From: CAYGZM01 sp964354365
GTDB taxonomy: Bacteria; Planctomycetota; Phycisphaerae; Sedimentisphaerales; Anaerobacaceae
DNA: 14,594 nt
Direction: 5' to 3'
NCBI GenBank assembly: GCA_964354365.1
Contig: CAYGZM010000095.1
Location: 1-14,594, forward strand
A program made the position numbers and the translations under genes. Of the stretch, positions 6,589 through 13,956 are shown in pieces. Position 1 is the stretch's first letter, and each line of letters begins with the position of its first letter. Under the pieces are notes generated by a model. That model did not search any database. It was not told where the DNA came from and saw only the letters and a list, made by a program, of their open reading frames with translations.

Positions 6589-7620
6589 ATGATTGCCGAC
6601 AAACTTGTCTTACGCCCCGTTGCCGCCGTGCTCGTCCTTCTGTGCATATTCAGCGTTCCGTTTTTGGCTTTCGCCGAAGCGCAGGACCGCGCAGAATATC
6701 CCCGGACCGCCGACGGCGGAACGCCCGCGCCGCCCTCGGCAAAAGGTCTGGCAGCCAGGTACAAAGGCGATAGGGGGATCGACAACGACCCGGATGTAAT
6801 TTTCGCAGAGAGTTTTGAGGAAGGCTCTTTGGATGCCGTGAAAGCACACTGGGAGAGCGTACAGAACATCGACATTATGTCCCTCTCCGACGATATTTCC
6901 CCCGCAAGCACCGGTAAGCAGTCGCTCTTAATGACGCATATCGGCGGCAAAAACACAGGCGCCCATTTGTACAGACGCCTACTGCCCGGCTACGACCAGC
7001 TATACGTCCGATTCTACGTCAAATTCGACCCGGATTGCTACCCCATCCACCATTTCTTCCACGTTGGCGGCTACAATCCTCCGACGCCCTGGCCACAGGG
7101 CGGCGCCGGAATTCGACCCGCAGGAAACGAGCGATTCACCACCGGCGTTGAGCCTTACGGCGAAAAATGGAGATGGGACTTCTATTCCTACTGGATGAAG
7201 ATGCGCTCCTCGCCCGACAACAAATCCTGGGGCCACGACTTCATCAACGACCCCGACCTGAAAGTGGCGAGAGGCAAATGGATCTGCGTCGAGCTGATGA
7301 TGAAAATGAACGCACCCGTCACCGAATCCAATGGCGAACAAACCCTCTGGATCGACGGCAAAGCGTGGCTCAAGGACGGCCAGGTAATCAGCTCTCTTGG
7401 TCCGGGCTTCCCAAAAGGCAAATGGATGTGGGACAGCTTCACCCCCAATCCCGACGGTGCGCCTTTTGAGGGCTTTCAGTGGCGAGACAACGAGCAGTTG
7501 AAGCTCAATTTCCTCTGGGTCCTCCTCTACATCACCAAAGCGCCGCCCGGCCACGTCAGCAAGGTCTGGTTCGATGATATCATCGTCGCAAAAAAATACA
7601 TCGGACCAATAAACCCCTGA
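6589..7620 (+). CDS. Secreted polysaccharide lyase 14-like protein
   Basis: This is a 343-residue exported protein. An N-terminal signal peptide is visible (hydrophobic core about 11-27, likely cleavage after AFA at 29). The mature part reads as a concanavalin-A-like beta-sandwich: VIFAESFEEGSLDAV early, LYVRFYVKFDPD, then GKWICVELMMKMN, LWIDGK, and a closing VSKVWFDDIIVAKKYIGP, the pattern of PL14-like and related sugar-binding or lyase proteins. I cannot confirm catalytic residues, so lyase activity is a suggestion only. The ATG has GAGG seven bases upstream. It starts 24 bases after tRNA-Gln and could be read through from it. No other carbohydrate enzyme is adjacent. A repeat array follows the stop. 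Confidence 0.65.
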   Translation: MIADKLVLRPVAAVLVLLCIFSVPFLAFAEAQDRAEYPRTADGGTPAPPSAKGLAARYKGDRGIDNDPDVIFAESFEEGSLDAVKAHWESVQNIDIMSLSDDISPASTGKQSLLMTHIGGKNTGAHLYRRLLPGYDQLYVRFYVKFDPDCYPIHHFFHVGGYNPPTPWPQGGAGIRPAGNERFTTGVEPYGEKWRWDFYSYWMKMRSSPDNKSWGHDFINDPDLKVARGKWICVELMMKMNAPVTESNGEQTLWIDGKAWLKDGQVISSLGPGFPKGKWMWDSFTPNPDGAPFEGFQWRDNEQLKLNFLWVLLYITKAPPGHVSKVWFDDIIVAKKYIGPINP

Positions 7621-7632
7621 CTCCTCCCCTGC

Positions 7633-7919
7633 ACCATTCGTCACCCCGAGCCCAGCATACTACCATTCGTCACCCCGAGCCCAGCATACTGCCATTCGTC
7701 ACCCCGAGCCCAGCATACTACTACCGCGTTTCACAAGTACTGCGACTATAGCGTCATTTCGACCGAGCGAAGCGAGCGGAGAAATCTATTCAAACAGCCA
7801 AATTCCATTTGCCCTATAGTCGTCCCATTTATGAAACGCGGTACTACCATTCGTCACCCCGAGCCCAGCATACTACTATTCGTCACCCCGAGCGCAGCGA
7901 AGCGAAGTCGAGGGGTCTG
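7633..7919. repeat. 29-bp tandem repeat array ending in a full-length REP-like unit
   Basis: The unit ACCATTCGTCACCCCGAGCC followed by CAGCATACT is present at 7633-7661, 7662-7690, 7691-7719 and 7846-7874. The copies are head to tail with no spacers and almost no variation; the third begins with G instead of A. A fifth start at 7875 diverges into the longer form ATTCGTCACCCCGAGCGCAG followed by CGAAGCGAAGTCGAGGGGTC (7878-7918), which has the look of a common intergenic palindromic repeat. The array is split by the element at 7722-7843. It is not a CRISPR because there are no unique spacers. Confidence 0.8.
7722..7843. mobile_element. 122-bp MITE-like element with 30-bp terminal inverted repeats
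   Basis: The left end TACCGCGTTTCA..AA......CGACTATAG (7722-7751) and the right end (7814-7843) are inverted copies matching at about 24 of 30 positions, including a perfect 12-base outer block. CTAC occurs on both sides (7718-7721 and 7844-7847) and only once in the uninterrupted repeats, so it is a likely target duplication; the ambiguity allows four to six bases. The interior carries the GTCATTTCGAC repeat also seen at 247-280. The element has no coding capacity. Confidence 0.75.
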
Positions 7920-8035
7920 TTTGACTAACCACCATGCGCAGCACACCCGCAATCCGCTGAGCCCCAAGTGTGAGCGCGGGGCGCCTTCTGACCGTTTAGC
8001 TCCCGCCCCAACGCCGCTTGTCATTCCAAATTCGC
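7920..8035. other. Gap downstream of exonuclease III
   Basis: No gene and no clear terminator were found between the repeat array and the minus-strand exonuclease III stop. Confidence 0.4.
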
Positions 8036-8806
8036 CTACACCGCAAATTCAGCGACGATAGGCGTATGGTCGCTCGGCCGCTCCCCTTCTCGCGGTCTCT
8101 TGTCTATGTAGCATGCCGTGCTCTTTTCCGCCAGCGCCCGCGTTGCCATGATGTGGTCCAGCCGCCATCCTAAATTACGCTTGACCGAATTGCCCATTCG
8201 GTAATCCCAGTACGTGTATTGCCCCGCCTCCTTGCAGTGCATCCTGAATACATCGACAAATCCCCAATCCACCGCCCGTTTCAACGCCTCGTGAACTTGC
8301 GGATGATAGCAGACGTGCCCCAGCAGTGTCACCGGGTCGTACACGTCTATCGCCTGTGGCGCCGCGTTCATGTCCCCAACCCACACAACCGGGTCCGCTG
8401 GATTGAAGTTCTTCTCGAAGAGCTTGACCAGCCGATCAAACCAGTCCAGTTTGTAATCGAACTTCTCGGACTCGGGCATATAGCCCTGTGGAACGTATGT
8501 ATTCACGACCGCAACTCCGTCAATTTCCGCCGTGATCAGCCGGGCCTCGTCCCTCGGTTCCTCGTCAAAGCCGGCCCGCACGTTCTTCGCCTGGCTCTTG
8601 CTGAATATCGCCACCCCGTTGTAACTCTTCTGACCGCTGAACACATACTTGTACCCGATCTCGTCAAACGCATCGGCTGGAAAATCCGCATCCTGGACCT
8701 TGCTCTCCTGCACCGCAAGAATATCCACCTGTGACTCCACCAGCCAGTCCACCACCACATCGAGACGGGCCCGCAAGGAATTCACGTTGAAACTCGCAAC
8801 TTTCAT
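8036..8806 (-). CDS. xthA: Exodeoxyribonuclease III (AP endonuclease)
   Basis: This 256-residue protein of the ExoIII/APE1 family cleaves DNA at abasic sites and removes 3' blocks during base excision repair. All catalytic landmarks are present: N7 in FNVNSLRAR, E34 in VQESK, YNGVAIFSK (62-70), Y104 in NTYVPQG, D145 and N147 in VGDMNAAP, GWRLDHIMA (213-221), and D246-H247 in SDHTPI. The length is typical. AGGAAG lies eight bases before the ATG. The gene stands alone, with repeats on both sides, and its upstream region contains an unusual inverted-repeat structure (8959-9063). Confidence 0.95.
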   Translation of the reverse strand: MKVASFNVNSLRARLDVVVDWLVESQVDILAVQESKVQDADFPADAFDEIGYKYVFSGQKSYNGVAIFSKSQAKNVRAGFDEEPRDEARLITAEIDGVAVVNTYVPQGYMPESEKFDYKLDWFDRLVKLFEKNFNPADPVVWVGDMNAAPQAIDVYDPVTLLGHVCYHPQVHEALKRAVDWGFVDVFRMHCKEAGQYTYWDYRMGNSVKRNLGWRLDHIMATRALAEKSTACYIDKRPREGERPSDHTPIVAEFAV

Positions 8807-8958
8807 TTGGGATACTTCCTAACCTGGGCTTACCAAATCGCTCGGTTTGAGTATATTACCAGAATCGCTCCATAGTCTTAGCTGTTTCTGCCCATTTTCG
8901 AGCAATTCCTGCCGACATATCCCGCCCAAAATGCAGAGACGTGCGAATTTTCCCCATT

Positions 8959-9063
8959 TTACCAGCTCAATGATTTCTGCAAAATTGCAGGTAATCAACA
9001 AACGATTTCTTCTTTTCTAAGTAGGCCTAACCTGCAATTTTGTAGAAGCCTTTACCAGCTCAA
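8959..9063. repeat. Inverted repeat enclosed by 12-bp direct repeats
   Basis: TTACCAGCTCAA occurs at 8959-8970 and again at 9052-9063. Between them lies an 18-base inverted repeat with one mismatch: TTCTGCAAAATTGCAGGT (8975-8992) and ACCTGCAATTTTGTAGAA (9030-9047), around a 37-base loop. The order direct repeat, inverted arm, loop, inverted arm, direct repeat is exact. It could be a small mobile element with an unusually long target duplication or a folded regulatory element upstream of xthA. Confidence 0.7.
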
Positions 9064-9079
9064 ACTGACCGGTTCGCCT

Positions 9080-9173
9080 TGTCATACCTGCGAAAGCAGG
9101 TATCCAGTAGTGTGGCGGGTGAGTGGATTCCCGCTCCCCGATCAGGTCGAGGACAAGTTTCGCGGGAATGACA
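9080..9173. repeat. REP-like palindromic repeat pair
   Basis: GTCATACCTGCGAAAGCAGG followed by TATCCA (9081-9106) faces TGGATTCCCGC (9124-9134) and TTTCGCGGGAATGACA (9158-9173). The outer GTCAT/ATGAC and inner ATCCA/TGGAT blocks are complementary, and CCTGCGAAAGCAGG is itself a hairpin. This is the form of widespread bacterial intergenic repeats. It has no coding capacity. Confidence 0.65.
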
Positions 9174-9504
9174 CACTGTGCTATATTGCTGTCGCATAAG
9201 GACTTATCGTCCCGTTTTCTTGAAAATCAGTCAGTTTGAGTTACCGGGGAAAACCGGCAATTAAGACCTTCGAGGGAAATGCCGATATAGTGCTGTCAGG
9301 AAAAGCAGTGGGAGGGAGGAGAGAGAGGATATACCCAGCCCCCCGGAGACGTATGATATCGTATCAACGTCAGATAGTGAAAAACAAAATTTACCAGGAG
9401 CAAGATCTCCTCATAATTCCAACTGTGCAATTTTTGCGGCGGCTGCATTGTTTTGTATATTTTGTTCGGCAAGACGCGGTTGGACTACGCGATGGTGGTA
9501 TATT
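9174..9504. other. Leader region before the TPR gene
   Basis: No gene is supported in these 331 bases. The region contains a purine-rich tract (9303-9336) similar to one after bioY. A candidate -10 TATATT follows TTGCGG in the 9430-9460 area at 16 bases, but the -35 match is poor, so I do not list it as a promoter. Confidence 0.45.
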
Positions 9505-10302
9505 ATGAAACGGAAAAGAAATTGGCGCTTGGCAGTCGGGCTTTTGGTGCTCTTTTGCTTCGCAGTAGTCTGGATTGTCAAGCTCAAGTTAATCGATTTC
9601 AGTAGCGTCAAAGCCGGAATTCTCAGCCAGGTTGCGCGGGTGCGCCCGGGCGACCCCGCCTCATGTGCATACCTTGGCAAGCGCTACGCTTCTGCCGGCC
9701 GATCCAAAGATGCCGTACAGGTCTGCCGGAAGCTTGTCGCAATCACCCCGGACGATCCCGCCGCACACGCATTGCTCGGTAATGCCTACTGGGAAGCCAA
9801 TCGTTCCCACGATGCGATAGATAGCTACATCGAAGCCTTGAGACTGGACCCCAATTGCTTTGACGCCCATTTAGGTCTTGGCGAGACCTACGCGGGATTG
9901 GGCCGTCATGCAGAAGCCGTGGACTCCTTCAAGAAAGCCATAAAGATAGAACAGAAATCTGCCTCTGCATACCTATCTCTCGGCCTGGCCTATTCGAGCT
10001 TGGGCCGCTACGATGAAGCGATGCAGGCCTTCGGGCAGGCCAGAAAACTCGATCCGGATATCGCCGAATTGCACATGCTCTCCGGCAAAGACTACCTCCA
10101 TGCGGGTCTATATGATCAGGCCATAGAGTCCTTCAAGGACGGCATTGTTACCGACCGAGGGCACGCACAGGCATACTACGGCCTTGGCAAAGCGTATCTC
10201 AGGATCGGTGACCACGCCTTGGCTTTGAAGCAGCAAAAAGTCCTCGAAGAGCTGGACCCAAAGCTTGCCAGCGATCTTCTCGAGCTTATCAACAGCAAAT
10301 AG
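9505..10302 (+). CDS. Membrane-anchored tetratricopeptide repeat protein
   Basis: This is a 265-residue protein beginning at ATG 9505 (MKRKRNWRL). An upstream GTG-type extension of 19 residues is possible, but it lacks a transmembrane logic and starts within poor coding sequence. Basic residues followed by a hydrophobic stretch (about 9-28) form a signal anchor, placing the rest outside the cytoplasmic membrane. Six consecutive TPR units follow from about residue 52 to 260; each shows the pattern A..LG..Y...G....A......A....P, for example AHLGLGETYAGLGRHAEAVD. TPR scaffolds mediate protein-protein contacts, and the partner is unknown. No strong Shine-Dalgarno is seen (GGTGG only). The gene converges with the PEP-CTERM gene. 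Confidence 0.85.
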   Translation: MKRKRNWRLAVGLLVLFCFAVVWIVKLKLIDFSSVKAGILSQVARVRPGDPASCAYLGKRYASAGRSKDAVQVCRKLVAITPDDPAAHALLGNAYWEANRSHDAIDSYIEALRLDPNCFDAHLGLGETYAGLGRHAEAVDSFKKAIKIEQKSASAYLSLGLAYSSLGRYDEAMQAFGQARKLDPDIAELHMLSGKDYLHAGLYDQAIESFKDGIVTDRGHAQAYYGLGKAYLRIGDHALALKQQKVLEELDPKLASDLLELINSK

Positions 10303-10428
10303 TGGCCCGGCCGGTCAATTGCCCCGCACGCCATCCGCAATCCGGTATTCACCGCGAGCCGCGCGCCCTCATACCACATCCCATTCCCGCAGGTGCAGCT
10401 TGGCGGATCAGCTCCGTCGTCCCAACAC

Positions 10429-10468
10429 AAAAAGGCTGCGCCCCGCGACCACATCGGGACTCGCAGCC
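10429..10468 (-). terminator. Rho-independent terminator of the PEP-CTERM gene
   Basis: Read on the minus strand, GGCTGCG and CGCAGCC form a seven-pair stem with additional CCCG/CGGG pairing inside, followed directly by TTTTTG. It lies 28 bases beyond the stop of the gene at 10497. No T-run follows on the plus strand, so it serves the minus-strand gene. Confidence 0.75.
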
Positions 10469-10496
10469 CTCTCAATTCCTTGTCATTCGCGTACTA

Positions 10497-11111
10497 TTAC
10501 AGTGCCCGCCGTCTTCGCAGCCAGCCAATGACAGCCGCGCCTACACTGCATAACACAATAGCTCCCGGAGCGGGAATCGGCGTCGCCTCAACGCGGTCAA
10601 TACCCAACTGACCCCATGTCGTCTGCAAAGACCACGCTGGGACTGTTACGGTAATTCTGAGCGTTTTGCCGCGGGTGCCGCTGAAAGTGGTCTCGAACCA
10701 CTGCTCACCGTACGTTTTCCCCGCCGCAGGAGCGGTATAAGTGCCCCAAAGTGCTCCATCTACTTCGACCTTAAACGTGTCGTTGCCGCTGCCATCGAGG
10801 TGCCTGATCCTCGCGGAGTCTATGTCCACGGAGAATGTAATCTCCGCCCAATTCGTTGCGTCCGGATTGGGTCCCCACACCGACCTGCACAGATGGTCAT
10901 AGGTTGCAGTGGTCGGTGCCACGTAATTGTCCCCGCCGCTACCAAAACCTCCCCATCCGCCGGCAGGTGGCCACACTTTTCCCCACTCGCTCAAAACGTA
11001 TCCCGATTCACCCGCAGACGTACCCAAATCGACCAGAAGAGTCGGGACCGCCTGCGCCGGAACCGCAGCCAAGAGCAAAACGACAGCAAAAAACACTACT
11101 AACTTCTTCAT
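10497..11111 (-). CDS. Secreted PEP-CTERM sorting-signal protein
   Basis: This is a 204-residue exported protein starting at the ATG at 11111, which has AAGGAG at an ideal distance; the longer open frame upstream is not needed. A signal peptide (MKKLVVFFAVVLLLAAVPAQ) leads to a glycine- and aromatic-rich domain that looks like an all-beta, carbohydrate-binding-like fold. The C-terminus has the three-part PEP-CTERM signal: PIPAPGA, a hydrophobic helix (IVLCSVGAAVIGWL) and a basic tail RRRRAL. Such proteins are processed by an exosortase at the membrane and released or anchored with extracellular polysaccharide; no exosortase is in the window. The gene has its own promoter, a leader of about 275 bases and a terminator. 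Confidence 0.87.
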   Translation of the reverse strand: MKKLVVFFAVVLLLAAVPAQAVPTLLVDLGTSAGESGYVLSEWGKVWPPAGGWGGFGSGGDNYVAPTTATYDHLCRSVWGPNPDATNWAEITFSVDIDSARIRHLDGSGNDTFKVEVDGALWGTYTAPAAGKTYGEQWFETTFSGTRGKTLRITVTVPAWSLQTTWGQLGIDRVEATPIPAPGAIVLCSVGAAVIGWLRRRRAL

Positions 11112-11386
11112 TTCGTCTCCTTTTCTCCAATTCTTGGTATCCCTTTTTCTACTCCTCAAATCCTTTCAAACAGTGGCCATCGATTGAGATACTCAAACTT
11201 TCAGGACAGGACCGTCCCGTCCTGAATTCGCAATTTCCACTTTTCGCAGCGTTTGTGGTCAAGCCCCTGCACAAACTCACTGCGCCCGGCACGCACCGCA
11301 GGCAAAAATCAGGGACAACCCCGTCCTACCGGGAAGAAAGCTCCGCACAACGCAGATAAGCCTTCTCACCACGCCTCCATACTAAA
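11112..11386 (-). other. Long untranslated leader of the PEP-CTERM gene
   Basis: If the promoter at 11393-11422 is used, about 275 bases are transcribed before the ATG. The leader contains a near-perfect palindrome (AGGACGGGACGGTCCTGTCC on the minus strand, near 11201-11222), a second small hairpin GGACGGGGTTGTCC near 11311-11324, and a possible four-codon upstream ORF (ATGGAGGCGTGGTGA). I recognise no known riboswitch. Confidence 0.4.
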
Positions 11387-11392
11387 CACCTT

Positions 11393-11422
11393 ATGATACC
11401 CTATTTACCAGACCATTGTCAA
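11393..11422 (-). promoter_or_regulatory. Sigma-70-like promoter reading toward the PEP-CTERM gene
   Basis: On the minus strand a perfect -35 TTGACA (11422-11417) and a -10 TATCAT (11398-11393, five of six) are separated by 18 bases. It is one of the two best promoter matches in the window. It points at the PEP-CTERM gene 280 bases downstream with no other minus-strand gene between. Confidence 0.6.
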
Positions 11423-11622
11423 GAGAAAAACCGCCAAAACCCCCATTTTCACCAAAATACCGTGTTTCCCGTGTGGGTTTCCCTCGTTGCCCCCCGTAAG
11501 AAGCCCCCCCCCTTGCCAGAGCCGAGGACTGGCATACTTCACCAAAAACCGTGTCAAATCGGGCGGTTGCGTACCAATTCCGGGCTTCTCTACCATAGTC
11601 GCGCAATTTACAAAATGTTGTA
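11423..11622. other. Gap between the large secreted protein and the PEP-CTERM promoter
   Basis: No gene or clear terminator is visible. It contains a C-tract of about ten bases near 11503-11512. Minus-strand open frames across it have no ribosome site or motif and look like chance. Confidence 0.4.
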
Positions 11623-13956
11623 TTAGGGCGCCATTACCCGGTCGTAAATGCGAATATCGTCTATCAGACCATCGAAGAAGCTTGCTGCGCCAAGGTCGTT
11701 CGCAGCGCCAAAATACAGTCCCCCCATCGCGCCAATCAGTCCCGCTTGGGCCGTCGAGTCCCTCCCGACCTCCATTCCGTCGCCGTAAAGCACCCGGTGC
11801 GAGCCGTCCCATACAAGCCCGATGCGGTGCCAGTCGCCGTCGGTGATTACGAATTCCGAATACAACGGCGGGGCGCCTCGTCCGGTACCCCTCAGATCGG
11901 TCATCAGTCTGCCGCCCGCAGAATCCGCAAGAAGCCAGCTTCTGCCGCTCGCCGTTATTTGAGAGGTGATTACCTCCCCCGGCGAGCCTCCCTTTACCCA
12001 CGCAAATACGCTGAATTCCCCATCGGCTGGATTTAATACGAAGTCGGTGCTGACATAGTCATCTACCCCGTCCAGCTCAATCGCTCCGTCCACCTTGCCG
12101 CCGCCCGGCTGCCAGATCGGATCACCATGCAGTATCCCGTGATTGTCGCCGGCGCTGTCGCTGGCTGTGTTGCCCGCTGTTTCATCCAGCTTCCAGTGTG
12201 CTATCGGGGGAGAATGTTTCCAGCTTTCGGAGCTGATAACCTCGCCGACCGTCATTATCTTGACGTCGCACGCCGCCAGGGCAGCGAACCTTTGGGCGTC
12301 AGTGATGGTCCCTACGATGTCGCCCCAGTGGTACGGTATCGCCAGTTTAGGTTTTATGAAGGATGTGGCTTGCGCCGCCTCATCCGCATTCATCGTATAA
12401 GTGCCCCCGACCGGCAGTATCGCCACATCGATATCCTCAAGCGCCTTCATTTCGTCCGTCAGATCGGTATCGCCCGCACAGTAAATCCGCTGAGAGCCGA
12501 GTTGGATTATGTATCCGACCCAGTTATTCGCCTTCGGATGATTAGGCTTCGTTAGATTGTACGCAGCAACCGCAGTCACAGGCACACCCTGCCGTTCGAC
12601 GGTCTGGCCGGGCAGGATGACCTGTCCGCTGCCGTACAGTGCAACAACGTTACCGGGAGCGATAAACTCCGTCCCGGCCTTGGAAACCTTGGCGATGTCC
12701 GCGGCCGAGTAATGGTCGCCGTGACTGTGAGTGACAAGAACCAGCGTTGCATCGTGCGGCGACTCGCTCAGATTCCGCGGATCGACATATATCACCACCT
12801 CCCGCCGCCAAATCTTCACGCTCGCGTGGCCCAGCCAGCGTATGTACGTCGGCTCGGTGTATTCTCCCAGCCAGCATCCGGCCAGAACTGCGAGGTCTCT
12901 GCAGTCCGCCACACCGTCGCCCATAGGCGCAGGAGCAATGTCAACCGATGACTCCGTCTTCCGCCAATATTCCCCCAGCCTGCAGAAATCCACAAAGTCT
13001 ATCTTCCAGTCCCCGCTGAAATCAACTATCGGCCGGATCGATACCTGCCACAAATCCGATGCGCCGCTTCCCCCGGCCCGCACCGAATCGAGCAAAAGCG
13101 TCGAGCCGTCCGCCGATATCCCCGCCGCCGCATCCGCCGCCGTACTGTTTATGAGCGGACCGAGGTTCCACGGCGCACCCCACGCCTGGTCCTTGACCGC
13201 CCGTCTGCTTACCCATATATCGTTGCCGCCCGACCCGCCCGCACGCGAAGAGCTGAAGAACAGGGCAAGCTCATCGCTTGATACGCTCGCACCTCCGTCG
13301 AAAGATGAGCTGTTTATCGCCGGCCCGAGGTTAGTTGGCGTCCCCCAGCTATCGCCTGTCGTGGGCCTTGTCGCCTTCCAGATATCCCAGCTGCCCGATC
13401 CTCCCGCCCTGTCGGATGCAAAGTACAGCGTCAGACCGTCGCTCGAAATACAGGGCGCAACCTCGTTGTTAGAGCTGTTCACCGGGGCGACTAAATTGAC
13501 CGGTGCGTCCCACGCGCTCTGCTTCGTCGCTCGCGTCGCAAGCCATATATCACAACCGCCGGCGCCCCCTGCCCGAACGCTGCCCCCAAAATGGTCGCTG
13601 AAGTAAAGCATAAGCTCATCGGCCGACAGGCTCGGGAATACCTCTCCTGCCGAAGTGTTCACCGGCCCCCCCAGGTTTGCAGGAGTACCCCAGCTCTCGG
13701 ACAAGTCCGCTCGATTCGAGACCCATATATCGTTTCCGCCTTGCCCGCCCGCCCGCTCCGACGCAAAGTATAGTGAAAGCCCGTCGGGTGAAATCTTTGG
13801 GCCGCTGTCGTTTGATGAGCTGTTGACAACCGAACCAATATTGATAGCGGGACCCACCCTGAATTCCGCTCTTGCCCCGCTGCAGCTCAGCACCGCCAAT
13901 GCCGCGAAAAGCACCGCCGACCCCGAGCGAATTTCCGAACCGTCAGAAACTCTCAT
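11623..13956 (-). CDS. Large secreted protein: PD40-like repeats, dockerin-like segment, metallo-beta-lactamase fold, LamG-type domain
   Basis: This 777-residue protein uses the ATG at 13956, which has AAGGAGG five bases upstream. A signal peptide is followed by five PD40-type beta-propeller repeats (about 30-305), each with a core like ISPDGLSLYFASERAGG and a DIW strand. Residues about 311-365 (VDFSGDWKIDFVDFCRLGEY, then DGVADCRDLAVLAGCWL) resemble two dockerin-like calcium loops. A metallo-beta-lactamase fold spans about 370-580: THSHGDH places H410, H412, D414 and H415, followed by CAGDTD and IPYHWGD, so metal ligands look intact. A LamG-type domain (about 584-775) begins AHWKLDETAG and ends FFDGLIDDIRIYDRV. 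Related MBL proteins include UlaG/UPF0173-like hydrolases. The substrate is unknown; the protein is probably extracellular or periplasmic. Confidence 0.88.
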   Translation of the reverse strand: MRVSDGSEIRSGSAVLFAALAVLSCSGARAEFRVGPAINIGSVVNSSSNDSGPKISPDGLSLYFASERAGGQGGNDIWVSNRADLSESWGTPANLGGPVNTSAGEVFPSLSADELMLYFSDHFGGSVRAGGAGGCDIWLATRATKQSAWDAPVNLVAPVNSSNNEVAPCISSDGLTLYFASDRAGGSGSWDIWKATRPTTGDSWGTPTNLGPAINSSSFDGGASVSSDELALFFSSSRAGGSGGNDIWVSRRAVKDQAWGAPWNLGPLINSTAADAAAGISADGSTLLLDSVRAGGSGASDLWQVSIRPIVDFSGDWKIDFVDFCRLGEYWRKTESSVDIAPAPMGDGVADCRDLAVLAGCWLGEYTEPTYIRWLGHASVKIWRREVVIYVDPRNLSESPHDATLVLVTHSHGDHYSAADIAKVSKAGTEFIAPGNVVALYGSGQVILPGQTVERQGVPVTAVAAYNLTKPNHPKANNWVGYIIQLGSQRIYCAGDTDLTDEMKALEDIDVAILPVGGTYTMNADEAAQATSFIKPKLAIPYHWGDIVGTITDAQRFAALAACDVKIMTVGEVISSESWKHSPPIAHWKLDETAGNTASDSAGDNHGILHGDPIWQPGGGKVDGAIELDGVDDYVSTDFVLNPADGEFSVFAWVKGGSPGEVITSQITASGRSWLLADSAGGRLMTDLRGTGRGAPPLYSEFVITDGDWHRIGLVWDGSHRVLYGDGMEVGRDSTAQAGLIGAMGGLYFGAANDLGAASFFDGLIDDIRIYDRVMAP

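Noticed and set aside
7633..7874. Repeated 29-base units that could suggest a CRISPR array
   Set aside because: The units are directly adjacent with no unique spacers, and no cas genes are present; it is a plain tandem repeat.
9236..9300. Possible riboswitch before the TPR gene (CCGGGGAAAACCGG and following bases)
   Set aside because: The stem is only four pairs and the sequence does not fit any cyclic-di-GMP or other riboswitch consensus I know.
11405..12001. 198-codon minus-strand open frame overlapping the end of the large secreted protein
   Set aside because: It lies in a different frame from the clear LamG-type domain and has no recognisable domain.
12731..13606. 291-codon plus-strand open frame opposite the large secreted protein
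   Set aside because: It is antisense to the repetitive PD40 region and rich in Pro and Ser from reversed Gly-rich codons, with no motif or ribosome site.
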